Positions 23,531 through 33,679 of a DNA stretch of 64,000 nucleotides are shown here, piece by piece; position 1 is the stretch's first letter; the number at the start of each line of letters is the position of its first letter. Origin of the DNA: DATFQE01 sp963739085 (lineage in GTDB: Bacteria; Actinomycetota; Thermoleophilia; Gaiellales; Gaiellaceae); the NCBI GenBank assembly GCA_963739085.1, contig CAVTZA010000019.1, positions 62,001 through 126,000 of the forward strand, given 5' to 3'. Under the pieces are notes generated by a model. That model had not been told where the DNA came from, did no database searches, and was given only the letters and a program-made list of their open reading frames with translations. Made by a program: the position numbers and the translations under genes.

Positions 23531-26119
23531 TTAGCCGGCTTCTGTCGAGGCCGGCGGGTCGTTCGACTGTGCAGCCGACCCGGCGGGCCGGCGGCGGCGG
23601 TTGCGGCCTCCTCGGGTGCCACGGCGCGTCTTCTTGCGCGGCTTCGGGGCCTCCCCCTCCTCCCCGCTCTCGGCCTCGACGGGCTCGGGCTGGCCGAGAT
23701 CGGGCTCGGGGACGTGGATCGTCGGTACAGCAGCCTCCTGAGGTGCCTCGGGAGCAGTCTCGGGTTGTGTCGCCGTGTCGGCCTCGGCCTGCACGGCGGC
23801 GGTGGTCGTCTTCTTCTTACGGCCGCGGCCGCCGCGGGAACCGCGCCGCGTCTTCTTCTTCGGCCTCGGCGGCTGCTCCGCGTCGGCGCCCGGCTCGGCC
23901 GCGACGACCTCCTCGACCGCAGTCTCGTCCTCGGCGGGAGTCTCGGCCGCGCCGACCTCCTCGACCGCAGTCTCGTCCTCGGCAGGAGTCTCGGCCTCGA
24001 CTGCCGGCGCCTTCTCCGCCTTCGCCGGCTCCTCGGCAGCCTTCTTGCGCCGAGGTGCCCGCGTCGGCTTCTCCGCCTCGGCCTCGGCCGTGATCGGCGC
24101 GTCCGCCTCGGCGGGCGGCGCCGGCCTGACGAGCGTCGCGTACGCCGTGCCGTCGAGCACCCTGTTGATCCTGGCCTTGACCTTCTTGCCGACGAGCTTG
24201 GCCGCGTCCGCGACCTCGACCGAGTAGCCGTCGACCTTGCCGATGCCGGCCCCGGCGTCGTGGAGGCCGACCTCGACGAGCTCGATCTGGACGTCGGTCT
24301 CCTCGGCGATCGGCGCGGGCGGCGTCAGCTTCTCGAGCGTGCCCTGCCCGAGCACCGCGACGTGATCGAGGTGGACGTCCTCGCGCGTCTCGACGAAGAA
24401 GCGGCGCTTCGTGCGCTCCTCGAGCTCGGCCAGCCTCCGGGCGCCGGGCCCGATCAGCAGTGACGCGACGCGGGCGTTGAGCTCCACCTTGAAGGCCTTC
24501 GACCTCGCGCCGGCCGCGAGGTCGCGCAACCGCCGCTCGACGTCGATCGCCGCGGTCCTCTCGGACAGCACCACACCGTCGCCCGAGCAGGTCGGGCACT
24601 TGCGGGTCATGATCTCGCGCGGCCCGTCGGTGACGTTCTGCCTCGTCATCTCGACCAGCCCGAGCGGGGAGATCTCGACGACGTACGTCTTCGTCCGGTC
24701 CCGCTCGAGCTCGTTCTTGAGCGCCTCCTCGACGGTGGCACGGTTCTTGGGGCTGCCCATGTCGATGAAGTCGATGACGATGATGCCGCCGATGTCGCGT
24801 AGCCGGAGCTGGCGTACGACCTCCTTCACCGCCTCGAGGTTGTTCTTCGTGATCGTGTCCTCGAGCCGGGCGCCCGAGCTCTTGGAGCGCGAGCCGACGA
24901 AGCGGCCCGTGTTGACGTCGATGACCGTGAACGCCTCGGCGTAGTCGAAGATCAGGTAGCCGCCGGACGGCAGGTCGACCCGGCGCGAGAGCGTGGAGCG
25001 GATCTCCTCGTCGACTCCGGACGCCTCGAACAGCGAGGTCTTCTCACGGTGGCGGACGACGCGTTCGACCATGTGCGGCGACGTCTTCTTGAGATAGCCG
25101 ACGATCCGCTTGTGCGTGCGGTCGTGGTCGACCACCGCGCGCACGAAGTCGTCGGTGAACAGGTCGCGCACGACGCGGAGCGGAAGCTCGGCTTCCTGGT
25201 AAACGAGTGCCGGCGGCTTCGCGTCCTTGGCGCGGGTCTGGATCGACTTCCACAGGCGCTGCAGGAAGACGAGGTCGCGCTCGACGTCCTCGGCCGAGGC
25301 GCCCTCCGCGGCGGTGCGGACGATCACGCCGCCCTTTTTCGGGGCGATCTCCTTGAGGATGTCGCGCAGTCGCGCGCGCTCGTCGTCCTCGAGCCGGCGA
25401 GAGACGCCGATCCCCTCGCCGTTGGGGACGAACACGACGAAGCGGCCTGGCAGCGAGATGTCGGTCGTCAGCCGGGCTCCCTTCGTCTTCATCGGGTCCT
25501 TGACCGCCTGGACGAGCACCTCCTGGCCGCGGCTCAACAGATCCTGGATGCGCCGGTCATGGCGCTTGCCCTCGAGCTCCGGGCCGACGATCTCGTCAAC
25601 GTAGAGGAAGCCGTTCTTCTCGAGCCCGATCTCCACGAATGCGGCCTCCATGCCGGGCAGGACGTTGTCGACCGTGCCCTTGTAGATGTTCCCGGCGATC
25701 GAGCGCCGCTCGGGCCGCTCGATGTAGGCCTCGGCGACACGGTCGTCCTCGAGCACCGCGACGCGCTGCTCGCCGACGTCGACGGAGATCAGCAGCTCGC
25801 GCTTGGCGGCGGGCAGGGCCGGGCGCTTGACCGGTGCCCGCCGGCGGCCCGAGGAGCGGCGCTGCTGCCCACGGCGCTCAGGCTTTGCCTGGCCCTCCTT
25901 ACGCTGCTCGGTCTTGGTAGCCGCCGGTTGACTCGAGTTGTCGGCCGGGCGCTTGCTGCGACCCCGGCCTCCGCGCGATCCGCGGCGGCGGCGAGCTCTG
26001 GCTTGTTCCCCACCCTCGCGGGCGGGCTCGGTGGTTACGGGTTCAACGGGGGTCTGTGCGGCAGCCTCGGTGGGCGCCGCATCGTCGCGCCGATTTCGGC
26101 GCCGGAAGAAACGGAGCAA
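23531..26119 (-). CDS. rne: Ribonuclease E/G family endoribonuclease
   Basis: 862-residue Rne/Rng endonuclease for mRNA turnover and rRNA/tRNA processing. An N-terminal Arg/Gly/Pro-rich disordered region (about 1-105, RRRRGSRGGRGRSKRPAD) precedes the catalytic core: S1 domain (GNIYKGTVDNVLPGMEAAFV, about 145), 5'-sensor/DNase-I-like part with catalytic Asp in TVIDVNTGRFVGS and IIVIDFIDM, and the Zn-link CPTCSGDG (about 505). A long acidic and Arg/Lys-rich C-terminal tail (about 650-862, with duplicated VEEVGAAETPAEDETA-type units and KKKTRRGSRGGRGRKKK) would bind RNA or partners. TTG at 26119 gives MLRFFRRRNRRDD. Both tails are typical of actinobacterial enzymes. Confidence 0.94.
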   Translation of the reverse strand: MLRFFRRRNRRDDAAPTEAAAQTPVEPVTTEPAREGGEQARARRRRGSRGGRGRSKRPADNSSQPAATKTEQRKEGQAKPERRGQQRRSSGRRRAPVKRPALPAAKRELLISVDVGEQRVAVLEDDRVAEAYIERPERRSIAGNIYKGTVDNVLPGMEAAFVEIGLEKNGFLYVDEIVGPELEGKRHDRRIQDLLSRGQEVLVQAVKDPMKTKGARLTTDISLPGRFVVFVPNGEGIGVSRRLEDDERARLRDILKEIAPKKGGVIVRTAAEGASAEDVERDLVFLQRLWKSIQTRAKDAKPPALVYQEAELPLRVVRDLFTDDFVRAVVDHDRTHKRIVGYLKKTSPHMVERVVRHREKTSLFEASGVDEEIRSTLSRRVDLPSGGYLIFDYAEAFTVIDVNTGRFVGSRSKSSGARLEDTITKNNLEAVKEVVRQLRLRDIGGIIVIDFIDMGSPKNRATVEEALKNELERDRTKTYVVEISPLGLVEMTRQNVTDGPREIMTRKCPTCSGDGVVLSERTAAIDVERRLRDLAAGARSKAFKVELNARVASLLIGPGARRLAELEERTKRRFFVETREDVHLDHVAVLGQGTLEKLTPPAPIAEETDVQIELVEVGLHDAGAGIGKVDGYSVEVADAAKLVGKKVKARINRVLDGTAYATLVRPAPPAEADAPITAEAEAEKPTRAPRRKKAAEEPAKAEKAPAVEAETPAEDETAVEEVGAAETPAEDETAVEEVVAAEPGADAEQPPRPKKKTRRGSRGGRGRKKKTTTAAVQAEADTATQPETAPEAPQEAAVPTIHVPEPDLGQPEPVEAESGEEGEAPKPRKKTRRGTRGGRNRRRRPAGSAAQSNDPPASTEAG

Positions 26120-26270
26120 AAGAAGCCTCTCTCTTGTGTGTCGCGCGCGCGTGCACAGGCCTGATGGGTGTCACCAAGCGGGATGAGCACGTGCTGCGCT
26201 GGATACGTGTGATGCCAAGTCGAAAACATGACCTTGTTCCAAGGCTAGCAAGGGGTTCGGCGATCCGCGC
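26120..26270 (-). other. 5' leader region of rne
   Basis: About 150 bp without a convincing gene between the 65-residue gene and the rne start. On the minus strand it contains a small open frame from ATG at 26229 (FSTWHHTYPAQHVLIPLGD) that runs past the rne start in another phase, so it would overlap rne if translated. Leaders of rne genes are often autoregulatory; nothing here proves that. No promoter stands out clearly. Confidence 0.35.
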
Positions 26271-26468
26271 CTACGCGGCGGCGGGGCGGAGCTTCGTCCG
26301 GCGGGTCTTGATCGCCCGCAGGCGCTGGCTCAGCCGGGCCCACGCCCAGGGCTCGATCTGCCCGTACCGCAGCTCGGCCTGGCCCCGTGTGGCGGCCAGA
26401 TATTCGAACCACGCATCGGCTTCCTCGATGAGCAGAAGCTCGAGCGCTTCACGCTTGACCGTAGCCAT
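26271..26468 (-). CDS. Small hypothetical protein, 65 aa
   Basis: ATG at 26468 is preceded by GGAGGTGG at good spacing. The product (MATVKREALELLLIEEADAW, then FEYLAATRGQAELRYGQIEP and a basic end KTRRTKLRPAAA) is a helical soluble protein. It sits between rodA and rne within the cluster, a position often occupied by small unannotated proteins in this lineage. I do not recognise a family. The 68-bp gap to rodA shows nothing further. Confidence 0.65.
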   Translation of the reverse strand: MATVKREALELLLIEEADAWFEYLAATRGQAELRYGQIEPWAWARLSQRLRAIKTRRTKLRPAAA

Positions 26469-26536
26469 GTCCGCTGCCACCTCCGAGTCGGGGATGGCCA
26501 CAAAGTAGGACCCGGACCGGACGGACCGACTCGCGC

Positions 26537-27703
26537 TCATCTGCGACGAACGGCGATCGCCTGCAAGACGCCGATCGCCGCGAGGTTCGCGACCATGGAC
26601 GAGCCGCCGAAGCTGACGAACGGGAGCGGGATTCCGGTCACGGGCGCCAGCCCGATCGTCATGCCCACGTTGACGAAGATCTGGAACAGCAGCACGAAGG
26701 CGAGCGCGCCGGCCACCGTCGCCGTGAAGGCGTCCCGAGCGGCGGCCACGATCTTCACCGCGCGCCAGATCACGAGCAGGTAGAGCAGCAGCAGGATCGA
26801 GGCGCCGACGAAACCGCGCTGCTCCGCGAGCGAGGCGAAGACGAAGTCGGTCGCATGCTCGGGGAGATAGTCGAGGTTGGTCTGCGTCGCATGCGCGACG
26901 CCGCGTCCGCGGAGCCCGCCGGCGCCGACGGCGGTGATCGACTGGTTGACGTTGTAGCCGACCCCGCCCGGATCGTGCTCCGGGTTCGCGAACGCCGTCA
27001 GACGCGCCGTCTGGTACGGCTTGAGGATCTGGACGCCCATGGCCGGCGCGATCCACAGAACGGTGGCGACGAGCACGGCCCCCAGCGCCACGAGCACCGC
27101 GAGATGCAGCCAGCGGGCGCCGGCGAAGAACAGCACGGAGATCAGCGCCGCCCCGTACACGAGCGCGGTGCCCATGTCGGGCTGGAGGAAGACGAGCGCC
27201 GTCGGAATCGCAGCCAGGCCGACCGTCGCCGCGACGGTCCTCGTCTCGAGCACGCGCTTGCCGCGGTCGGCGAGGAACGCCGCGAGGAAGAGCACGAGCA
27301 GGAGCTTCGAGAACTCGGACGGCTGGAAGCGGTAGAAGCCGATGTCGAGCCAGCGCTGCGACCCACGGACCTCGGTGCCGAGCATCACCACGACGAGCAG
27401 CAGCAGGATCACGCCGCCGAAGAGGACGCTCTTGTACTTCCGGTAGACGCCCGGGTCGATCAGGATCGCCGCGACCAGCGCCGCGCAGCCGAGTGCAACC
27501 GAGAACGCCTGGCGCATGACGTAGTAGCTCTCGTCGCCGACGATGTCGTCGCGGGTGATGCCGGCGATCACCCAGAGGCCGTAGCCGACGAGCGCAGCGA
27601 CCGCGCCCAGCATGAGCCAGTCCAGCCGCCGCACGTAGACGCCGATCCGAGTGTCCTCGACCGGGCGGCGTGCGAGCGTGCCCCTGCTGACGTAGTCGAC
27701 CAT
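26537..27703 (-). CDS. rodA: Peptidoglycan glycosyltransferase RodA (SEDS)
   Basis: 388-residue SEDS-family polymerase of lipid II with about ten membrane spans, acting with PBP2 in lateral wall growth. The start MVDYVSRGTLARRPVEDTRI follows a one-base overlap with the mrdA stop (TGATG). Family blocks include VRGSQRWLDIGFYRFQPSEF (about 105), FLQPDMGTALVY (about 168), the large loop with the catalytic Asp region ATDFVFASLAEQRGFVG (about 288) and the end APVTGIPLPFVSFGGSSM. Directly downstream of mrdA, the usual RodA/PBP2 pairing. Confidence 0.95.
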   Translation of the reverse strand: MVDYVSRGTLARRPVEDTRIGVYVRRLDWLMLGAVAALVGYGLWVIAGITRDDIVGDESYYVMRQAFSVALGCAALVAAILIDPGVYRKYKSVLFGGVILLLLVVVMLGTEVRGSQRWLDIGFYRFQPSEFSKLLLVLFLAAFLADRGKRVLETRTVAATVGLAAIPTALVFLQPDMGTALVYGAALISVLFFAGARWLHLAVLVALGAVLVATVLWIAPAMGVQILKPYQTARLTAFANPEHDPGGVGYNVNQSITAVGAGGLRGRGVAHATQTNLDYLPEHATDFVFASLAEQRGFVGASILLLLYLLVIWRAVKIVAAARDAFTATVAGALAFVLLFQIFVNVGMTIGLAPVTGIPLPFVSFGGSSMVANLAAIGVLQAIAVRRR

Positions 27704-29703
27704 CAGTCCGCCTGCTCGTACGAGCTCGTGTAGTTGGTGATGCCGAAGTACTTCGCGAACACCTTCAGCGTCGTCGGGGCTGCGACCGCAGCGCCGAAGC
27801 CGCCGTTCTCGATCACGGCGCACACGACGAGCTCGGGCTTGTCCGTCGGCCCGTAGCCGCAGAACCAGGACTGGTCGACGAGGTCGGCGTAGCCGCCGAG
27901 GTCACGCGCCTTCTGGGCCGTGCCCGTCTTGCCCGCGATCGGGATCGGGAAGGCCCCGAAGACCGCGTGCGCGGTGCCGTAGCTCTCGTGCGTCGCCTTG
28001 TAGAGCCCGTCGCGGATCGCGGCGAGCGCCCCCTGGTCGACGTTCAGCGAGCGCGGCGGCGGCGGCGCCAGGTTGCGCCTGACGATCGGCTGCGCACTGT
28101 CGGTCGAATCCTCGATCCGGTTCGCAACGTGCGGCTTCACGAGCTTGCCGCCGTTTGCGAGGAAGGAGTAGAAGACCGCCATCTGCAGCGGCGTCACCTC
28201 GAGATCCTTCTGGCCGATCGCCAGCTGGATGGAGTCGCCCGGCTTCCACAGCTTGTCGATTTCGCTCTTGAAGGTCGCTTGCTTCCACTTGATCGTCGGC
28301 AGCAGGCCCGAGGACTCCGTGCCGAAGTCGATGCCGGTCGGGCGGCCGAAGCCGAGGCGTCGCGCCCAGGCCTGGAGGGGCTGCCCGCGCTCGGGCGGCA
28401 GCTTGTAGAAGTCGTCGCCGACTCCGTAGAAGTAGGTGTCGCACGATGCGCCGAGCGCCGTCGGCAATGTCATCGCCGCGTTCACGTTCGGATCCCAGTT
28501 GCGGAAGACCTGACGGTCGCGGCCGGCCGTATACGTGCTCGTGCAGGGACGCGTCGAGTAGGGCGCGAGGATGTGCTCCTGCATCGCCGCGAGCGCCGTC
28601 ACCGGCTTCCACGTCGAGCCGGGCGGATAGAGCCCCTGCGTTACGCGGTCGAGCGCGGGGTAGTTCGCAGCCTCCGCAGCCTTCTGGTTGACGAGCGGCC
28701 GCATCTCGCGCGGGTTCTGGCTCGTGTAGACGCGCGGCTGGAAGGTCGGGTTCGAGGCGAGCGCGCGGATCTCGCCGTTGCGGGGGTCCATCGCGACGAT
28801 GGCGCCGCCGTCCGCCATCCAACAGCCCTTGCAGTCCTGCGTCTTCGCGAAGGCGATGCCCTCCTTGAGCGCGCGCTCGGCGGCGCGCTGCAGGTTGATG
28901 TCGAGCGTCAGCCGCAGCGAGTAGCCGGGCACCGGGTCACGCGTCGGCGTGACGTCGCTGCGCGGACGCCCCATCGAGTCGACGCGCAGCTGGGAGCGGC
29001 CCGGGCGGCCGCGCAGGTAGCGGTCGTAGGTCGACTCGACGCCCGATTGTCCGATCTTGTCACCGAGCTCGTAGCCGTCCTTGCGCTGGCGCTTGAGCTG
29101 GTCGGGGCTGATCTCGCCTACGTACCCGAGCACGTGCGAAGCCAGCGACTGGAACGGGTAGCGCCGGACGTAGGTGTCCGCGATCTGGATGCCCGGCAGC
29201 TCGCTCTCGTGCTCGAGCAGGTACTGGACCTCGTCCTCCTTCGCCGCCTCCTTGACCGTGACGGGAGAGAGTGGGCCGCCTGCGTGGCGGCGGACGTCGC
29301 GCGCGATACGCGCGTACGGAAGCTCGAGGATGCGTGAGAGACGGCGCAGCAGGTAGGCGCGCGCGGCCGGCCGGTCGGGAAGGTCGGCCGGCCAGACCTG
29401 GACGGCGGTCGCCTCCTTGTTGTCGATCAGCTTTCGCCCGTGCTCGTCGAGGACGACGCCGCGCGGTGCCTCCACCCGGATCGTGCGGAGCTGGTTGTTC
29501 TGCGCGGCCTGCAGGTACTGGGTCGTGGAGAGCACCTGCAGCGCCCAGAGCCGGAAGAAGAGGATGCCGAAGACGCCGAGCGTGATCGCTCCGAGGATTC
29601 CGATCCGCAGGGCGAGGCCGGGAGTGAGCCGGTAGGGCTCCTCGACGCGCGGGTCGCGCGGAAGGAACCCTGATGGCGGGCGGGTCGGCGTCGAGCTAGC
29701 CAA
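27703..29703 (-). CDS. mrdA: Penicillin-binding protein 2 (elongasome transpeptidase)
   Basis: 666-residue class-B PBP. One N-terminal span (about 30-50), a pedestal domain with PRGVVLDEHGRKLI (about 78), and a transpeptidase domain with the active-site Ser363 in PGSTWKP (SxxK with Lys366), the second motif SCDTYFYGVG (SxD, as usual in PBP2 rather than SxN) and KTGTAQ near residue 600. A Cys-containing insert (KTQDCKGCWMADGG, about 285) resembles the 'CxGxW' feature of PBP2. The TTG at 29703 overlaps mreD by 8 bp and follows GGAGGTGGAG. Confidence 0.95.
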   Translation of the reverse strand: MASSTPTRPPSGFLPRDPRVEEPYRLTPGLALRIGILGAITLGVFGILFFRLWALQVLSTTQYLQAAQNNQLRTIRVEAPRGVVLDEHGRKLIDNKEATAVQVWPADLPDRPAARAYLLRRLSRILELPYARIARDVRRHAGGPLSPVTVKEAAKEDEVQYLLEHESELPGIQIADTYVRRYPFQSLASHVLGYVGEISPDQLKRQRKDGYELGDKIGQSGVESTYDRYLRGRPGRSQLRVDSMGRPRSDVTPTRDPVPGYSLRLTLDINLQRAAERALKEGIAFAKTQDCKGCWMADGGAIVAMDPRNGEIRALASNPTFQPRVYTSQNPREMRPLVNQKAAEAANYPALDRVTQGLYPPGSTWKPVTALAAMQEHILAPYSTRPCTSTYTAGRDRQVFRNWDPNVNAAMTLPTALGASCDTYFYGVGDDFYKLPPERGQPLQAWARRLGFGRPTGIDFGTESSGLLPTIKWKQATFKSEIDKLWKPGDSIQLAIGQKDLEVTPLQMAVFYSFLANGGKLVKPHVANRIEDSTDSAQPIVRRNLAPPPPRSLNVDQGALAAIRDGLYKATHESYGTAHAVFGAFPIPIAGKTGTAQKARDLGGYADLVDQSWFCGYGPTDKPELVVCAVIENGGFGAAVAAPTTLKVFAKYFGITNYTSSYEQAD

Positions 29704-30220
29704 CGAGCTCCACCTCCGTCGCGCGGTCGAGTGGACGCTCGGGTGCGAGCAGCCGACGGACGAGCCCGTAGACGGGCAGCGTCAGCAGAAGGTTCAGGAG
29801 CAGCGTGGCGGGCATCGCGTCGATGAGCTGGGCCTTCGCGTCGACCGGCTCGCCGAGCAGGAAGTGCAGCGCGAGCTCGCCGAAGGCGAACAGCACGGTG
29901 ACGACGGCGACCGAGAGGTACGGCGCGTGCAGGCGATCGCGGCCGGTCGTTTCGCCGTAGCGTCCGATCCAGTACCCGGCCAGCATCAGCAGCAGCGAGG
30001 TGACGCCGAGCGTCCCGAGGTAGGCGGTGTCGAGGAGGAAGCCCGCCCAGAAGCCGCCGAGGGCGCCGAAGATCGAGCCGCGGAGCAGCGCGACGGCGAG
30101 CAGCACCACGAGCACGAGGTCAGGCGTGCCGCCCAGGATCTGGATCGAGCCCATGATCGTCGACTGGACGACGACGGCCAGGAAGAGGAGGACGGCGGCC
30201 TTGAATCCATCGAGGAGCAC
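29696..30220 (-). CDS. mreD: Rod-shape-determining protein MreD
   Basis: 174-residue membrane protein with five to six spans (for example AAVLLFLAVVVQSTIMGSI, then GTPDLVLVVLLAVALLRG and TLLLNLLLTLPVYGLV). The polar PDLVLV motif after span one and the FWAGFLLD segment match MreD. Start GTG at 30220 lies 2 bases after the mreC stop. It overlaps mrdA by 8 bp. It bridges MreC and PBP2/RodA in the elongasome. Confidence 0.92.
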   Translation of the reverse strand: MLLDGFKAAVLLFLAVVVQSTIMGSIQILGGTPDLVLVVLLAVALLRGSIFGALGGFWAGFLLDTAYLGTLGVTSLLLMLAGYWIGRYGETTGRDRLHAPYLSVAVVTVLFAFGELALHFLLGEPVDAKAQLIDAMPATLLLNLLLTLPVYGLVRRLLAPERPLDRATEVELVG

Positions 30221-30222
30221 AA

Positions 30223-31170
30223 TTACGGGAGCGAGGGCTCCGGGGTCTTGCGCCGGAGCACGAGCACCGAGTCGAGGCCGGAGAAGTCCACGAACGGCCG
30301 CACCTGAATCTGCTGGTTCACGTCGATGTCGGTCTGGCCGACGCTCGTCACCACGCCGATCGGGATGTTGCGCGGGTAGATCGACGGCAGCAGGCCGAAC
30401 CGGCGGCCGGACGTGACCACGACGTCGTCGCGCTGGACGCGGGCCTGCTTCGGAACGCGGTCGAGGATGAGCGAGTCGTTCGAGCCGGCGCCGTGGCGGA
30501 TCACGCCGTACGCCTCGGTCTGCACGTCGTAGGCGGAGGCGGCGCTCTCCTTGTCGCTGAGCAGTGTGACGCGCGAGGTGTCGCGGGTCACCTTGGTCAC
30601 CCTGCCCACGAGGCCTTCGTCCGTCACCACCGGCGCGTCCTTGCGGATTCCGTCCGACGAGCCCGCCGAGATCACGATCCACTGCTCGAAGCGGCTCGGA
30701 GGGTCGGCGAGCACCGTGGCGCCGACCGCGTCGTAGTCGTTCGGGAAGGTGTCGGAGCGGCGGTAGTCGAGCAGCGCCTGTAAGCGCCTGACCTCGCTCG
30801 CGGCCGTGGAGTTCTGGATCGCCTGGTTCCGGAGCCGCTCGATCTGCTCCTTGAGCTGCTGGTTCTCCTCGCGCGCGTTGAAGAGGTCGCTCAGCCAGCC
30901 GTAGGCGTCCCGAAACGGCCGCGCCAGCCGCTCGGCGCCCACCTCGAAGGGGTGCATCGCCGTCGCCGCGACGCTCTGGACGTCGTGAAAGGGCCCGTTG
31001 TCCGTCTCGCGGAAGTACCCGGTGATGAGCACGAGCGAGACCAGCGCGAGAACGCCCGCGACCAGGCGGCGCTTGAGGGGCGACGAGCTTCGTACTGGGT
31101 AGGGGCGAGAGGGCGTGCGCCGAACCGACGAGCTCAGTGCCGTCAGCCCACCACTGCGGTTACGAGGCAC
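30223..31170 (-). CDS. mreC: Rod-shape-determining protein MreC
   Basis: 315 residues, bitopic: a basic N-terminus, one span (about 35-53, RLVAGVLALVSLVLITGYF), a coiled coil (about 95-128, ARE-ENQQLKEQIERLRNQA) and a periplasmic double beta-barrel (about 145-305) with AGSSDGIRKDAPVVTDEGLVG, the classic MreC signature, and IPIGVVTSVG near the end. It scaffolds PBP2 and RodA outside the membrane. GTG at 31170 follows AAGGTG. Confidence 0.94.
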   Translation of the reverse strand: MPRNRSGGLTALSSSVRRTPSRPYPVRSSSPLKRRLVAGVLALVSLVLITGYFRETDNGPFHDVQSVAATAMHPFEVGAERLARPFRDAYGWLSDLFNAREENQQLKEQIERLRNQAIQNSTAASEVRRLQALLDYRRSDTFPNDYDAVGATVLADPPSRFEQWIVISAGSSDGIRKDAPVVTDEGLVGRVTKVTRDTSRVTLLSDKESAASAYDVQTEAYGVIRHGAGSNDSLILDRVPKQARVQRDDVVVTSGRRFGLLPSIYPRNIPIGVVTSVGQTDIDVNQQIQVRPFVDFSGLDSVLVLRRKTPEPSLP

Positions 31171-31220
31171 GGATCAACACCTTACCGGGACAATCGGGGG
31201 GCTTCTGGAACGTTGGGCCG

Positions 31221-32273
<1,053 letters not shown>

Positions 32274-32327
32274 CGGGGTCCACGAGTCTAGCCGCAAGTC
32301 CTGCAAACGGGCATATCCGGCAGGGGG

Positions 32328-32918
32328 CTAGCCGAAGCCGTAGACGCCGGCGAAATGCTGGGCCAGGAGCGCCACGAGGAGCGAGCCCGGGAGCCCGACG
32401 ACGTTGAGGTAGTCGCCCTCGATCCGCTCGACGAGGCCCGCCCCGAGGCCCTGGATCGCGTAGCCGCCGGCCCGGTCGCGCCACTCCTCCTCGCGGATGT
32501 AGTGCGCGATGTCGCGCGGCGTCAGCAACCGGAAGGTCACGCGCGTCGACTCGTGTGCGACCTCCTCCCACGCGCGCGTCAACAAGCAGATTCCCGACAC
32601 GACCTCGTGCGTCCGCCCCGAGAGCGTCTCGAGCATCCGCTCGGCGTCCTGCGGCCCGGTCGGCTTGCCGAAGGCGCGCCCGTCGACGACCACCGCGGTG
32701 TCGACACCGAGCACGGGCCGTTCCCCCGCCTCGCCGCTCACGGAACGTGCCTTGCCGAGCGCGTGTGCACGCACGAGCGCCACGGGATCGTCGTTCGTGT
32801 CGTGCTCCTCGTACCGCGGCGTGACGGCATCGAAGGGGATTCGCAGCTGCTGGAGGATCGCCCGCCGTTGGGGCGAGATCGAGGCCAGAAGCAGGGGCGG
32901 CGTCGGCGGGACGCTCAA
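32328..32918 (-). CDS. maf: Maf family nucleotide pyrophosphatase
   Basis: 196 residues; Maf enzymes hydrolyse non-canonical NTPs such as dTTP/UTP or modified bases. Motifs: LLLASISPQRRAILQQL (the 'LASxSPRR' signature, with Ile-Ser and Gln here), VTPRYEE, LGVDTAVVVDGRAFGKP (with the catalytic Asp) and GGYAIQGLGAGLVERIEGDY near residue 160. The TTG at 32918 overlaps the preceding methyltransferase stop as TTGA and gives the normal family length. It precedes mreB, a classic neighbour pair. Confidence 0.93.
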   Translation of the reverse strand: MSVPPTPPLLLASISPQRRAILQQLRIPFDAVTPRYEEHDTNDDPVALVRAHALGKARSVSGEAGERPVLGVDTAVVVDGRAFGKPTGPQDAERMLETLSGRTHEVVSGICLLTRAWEEVAHESTRVTFRLLTPRDIAHYIREEEWRDRAGGYAIQGLGAGLVERIEGDYLNVVGLPGSLLVALLAQHFAGVYGFG

Positions 32919-33679
32919 GGCCGCTTGCGCGCGACCCAGATGTCCTCGGAGGGCCAGCGCCGCGCCCACTCGGGCGTCGGCAGTGCCTCGTAGCGGTGCT
33001 GCTTCGCCCCCTCCGGCGCCTGGATCTCGACCAGGCGCTCGACCTCGAGGCCGTTCGCGCGCAGGAGACGGATCCAGTCGCCGTAGCCGAGGTAGAAGTT
33101 CACGGAGTCGTCTTCCGGCCACTCGAAGCGATGCATGCCGAAGTAGTCGCGCAAGAGCCTCGCGTCGGGAGGCGCCTCCTCGTCCTTGGCACAGAGGTTG
33201 GCCAGCGTGCCGTTGACGAGGAAGACGAGGTGGCCGCCCGGCCGCAACAGGCGAGCCGCCTCAGGGATCCACCGGTACGGGTCGGCCCAGATGCTCGCGC
33301 CGTACTCGGATACGGCCAGATCGAAGGACGACGCGGGCAGCGGGACCTCCTCGGCGCTCGCCTCGATCAACGGGAACTCCAGACCGTGCTCCAACTGCAT
33401 CCGGCGCGCGGTCTCGAGCTGAGCGACCGTGATGTCGACGCCGACCGGTCGCGCACCGCGGCGGGCGAGCCAGGCGGAGACGTACGCGGTCCCGCAGCCG
33501 AGCTCGACGACGTCTCTGCCGTCGACGTCCGGGAGCACCTGAAGCTCGGACTCGGGCGCGTCCCAGATGCCCCACGTGATCTCGTCCTGCGCCCAGTTCC
33601 GCTCGGCGGCGTCCACGTACTCGGCCGCCCAGACCGCCCACTCGGCCTTGTTGCGCTCGACGTGGTCGGACGTGCTCAT
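32915..33679 (-). CDS. Class I SAM-dependent methyltransferase (paralogue 1)
   Basis: 254 residues with a Rossmann methyltransferase core: motif I VVELGCGTAYVSAWLARRG (about 55), motif II-type VGVDITVAQLETAR, motif post-II PLIEASAEEVPLPASSFDL and EAARLLRPGGHLVF. The first 45 residues (MSTSDHVERNKAEWAVWAAE) and the C-terminal 'RWPSEDIWVARKRP' are shared in pattern with the upstream gene, its evident paralogue. The start overlaps that gene's stop as ATGA, and its own stop overlaps maf. The substrate is unknown; small-molecule methylation is typical. Confidence 0.9.
   Translation of the reverse strand: MSTSDHVERNKAEWAVWAAEYVDAAERNWAQDEITWGIWDAPESELQVLPDVDGRDVVELGCGTAYVSAWLARRGARPVGVDITVAQLETARRMQLEHGLEFPLIEASAEEVPLPASSFDLAVSEYGASIWADPYRWIPEAARLLRPGGHLVFLVNGTLANLCAKDEEAPPDARLLRDYFGMHRFEWPEDDSVNFYLGYGDWIRLLRANGLEVERLVEIQAPEGAKQHRYEALPTPEWARRWPSEDIWVARKRP

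Noticed and set aside
23714..24463. Repeat-rich plus-strand frames opposite the rne C-terminal region
   Set aside because: They mirror the low-complexity Glu/Ala and Arg/Lys tail of RNase E; no independent coding evidence.
26035..26229. A 64-residue frame overlapping the rne start
   Set aside because: It ends out of phase inside rne and has no ribosome site; kept only as a note in the leader entry.
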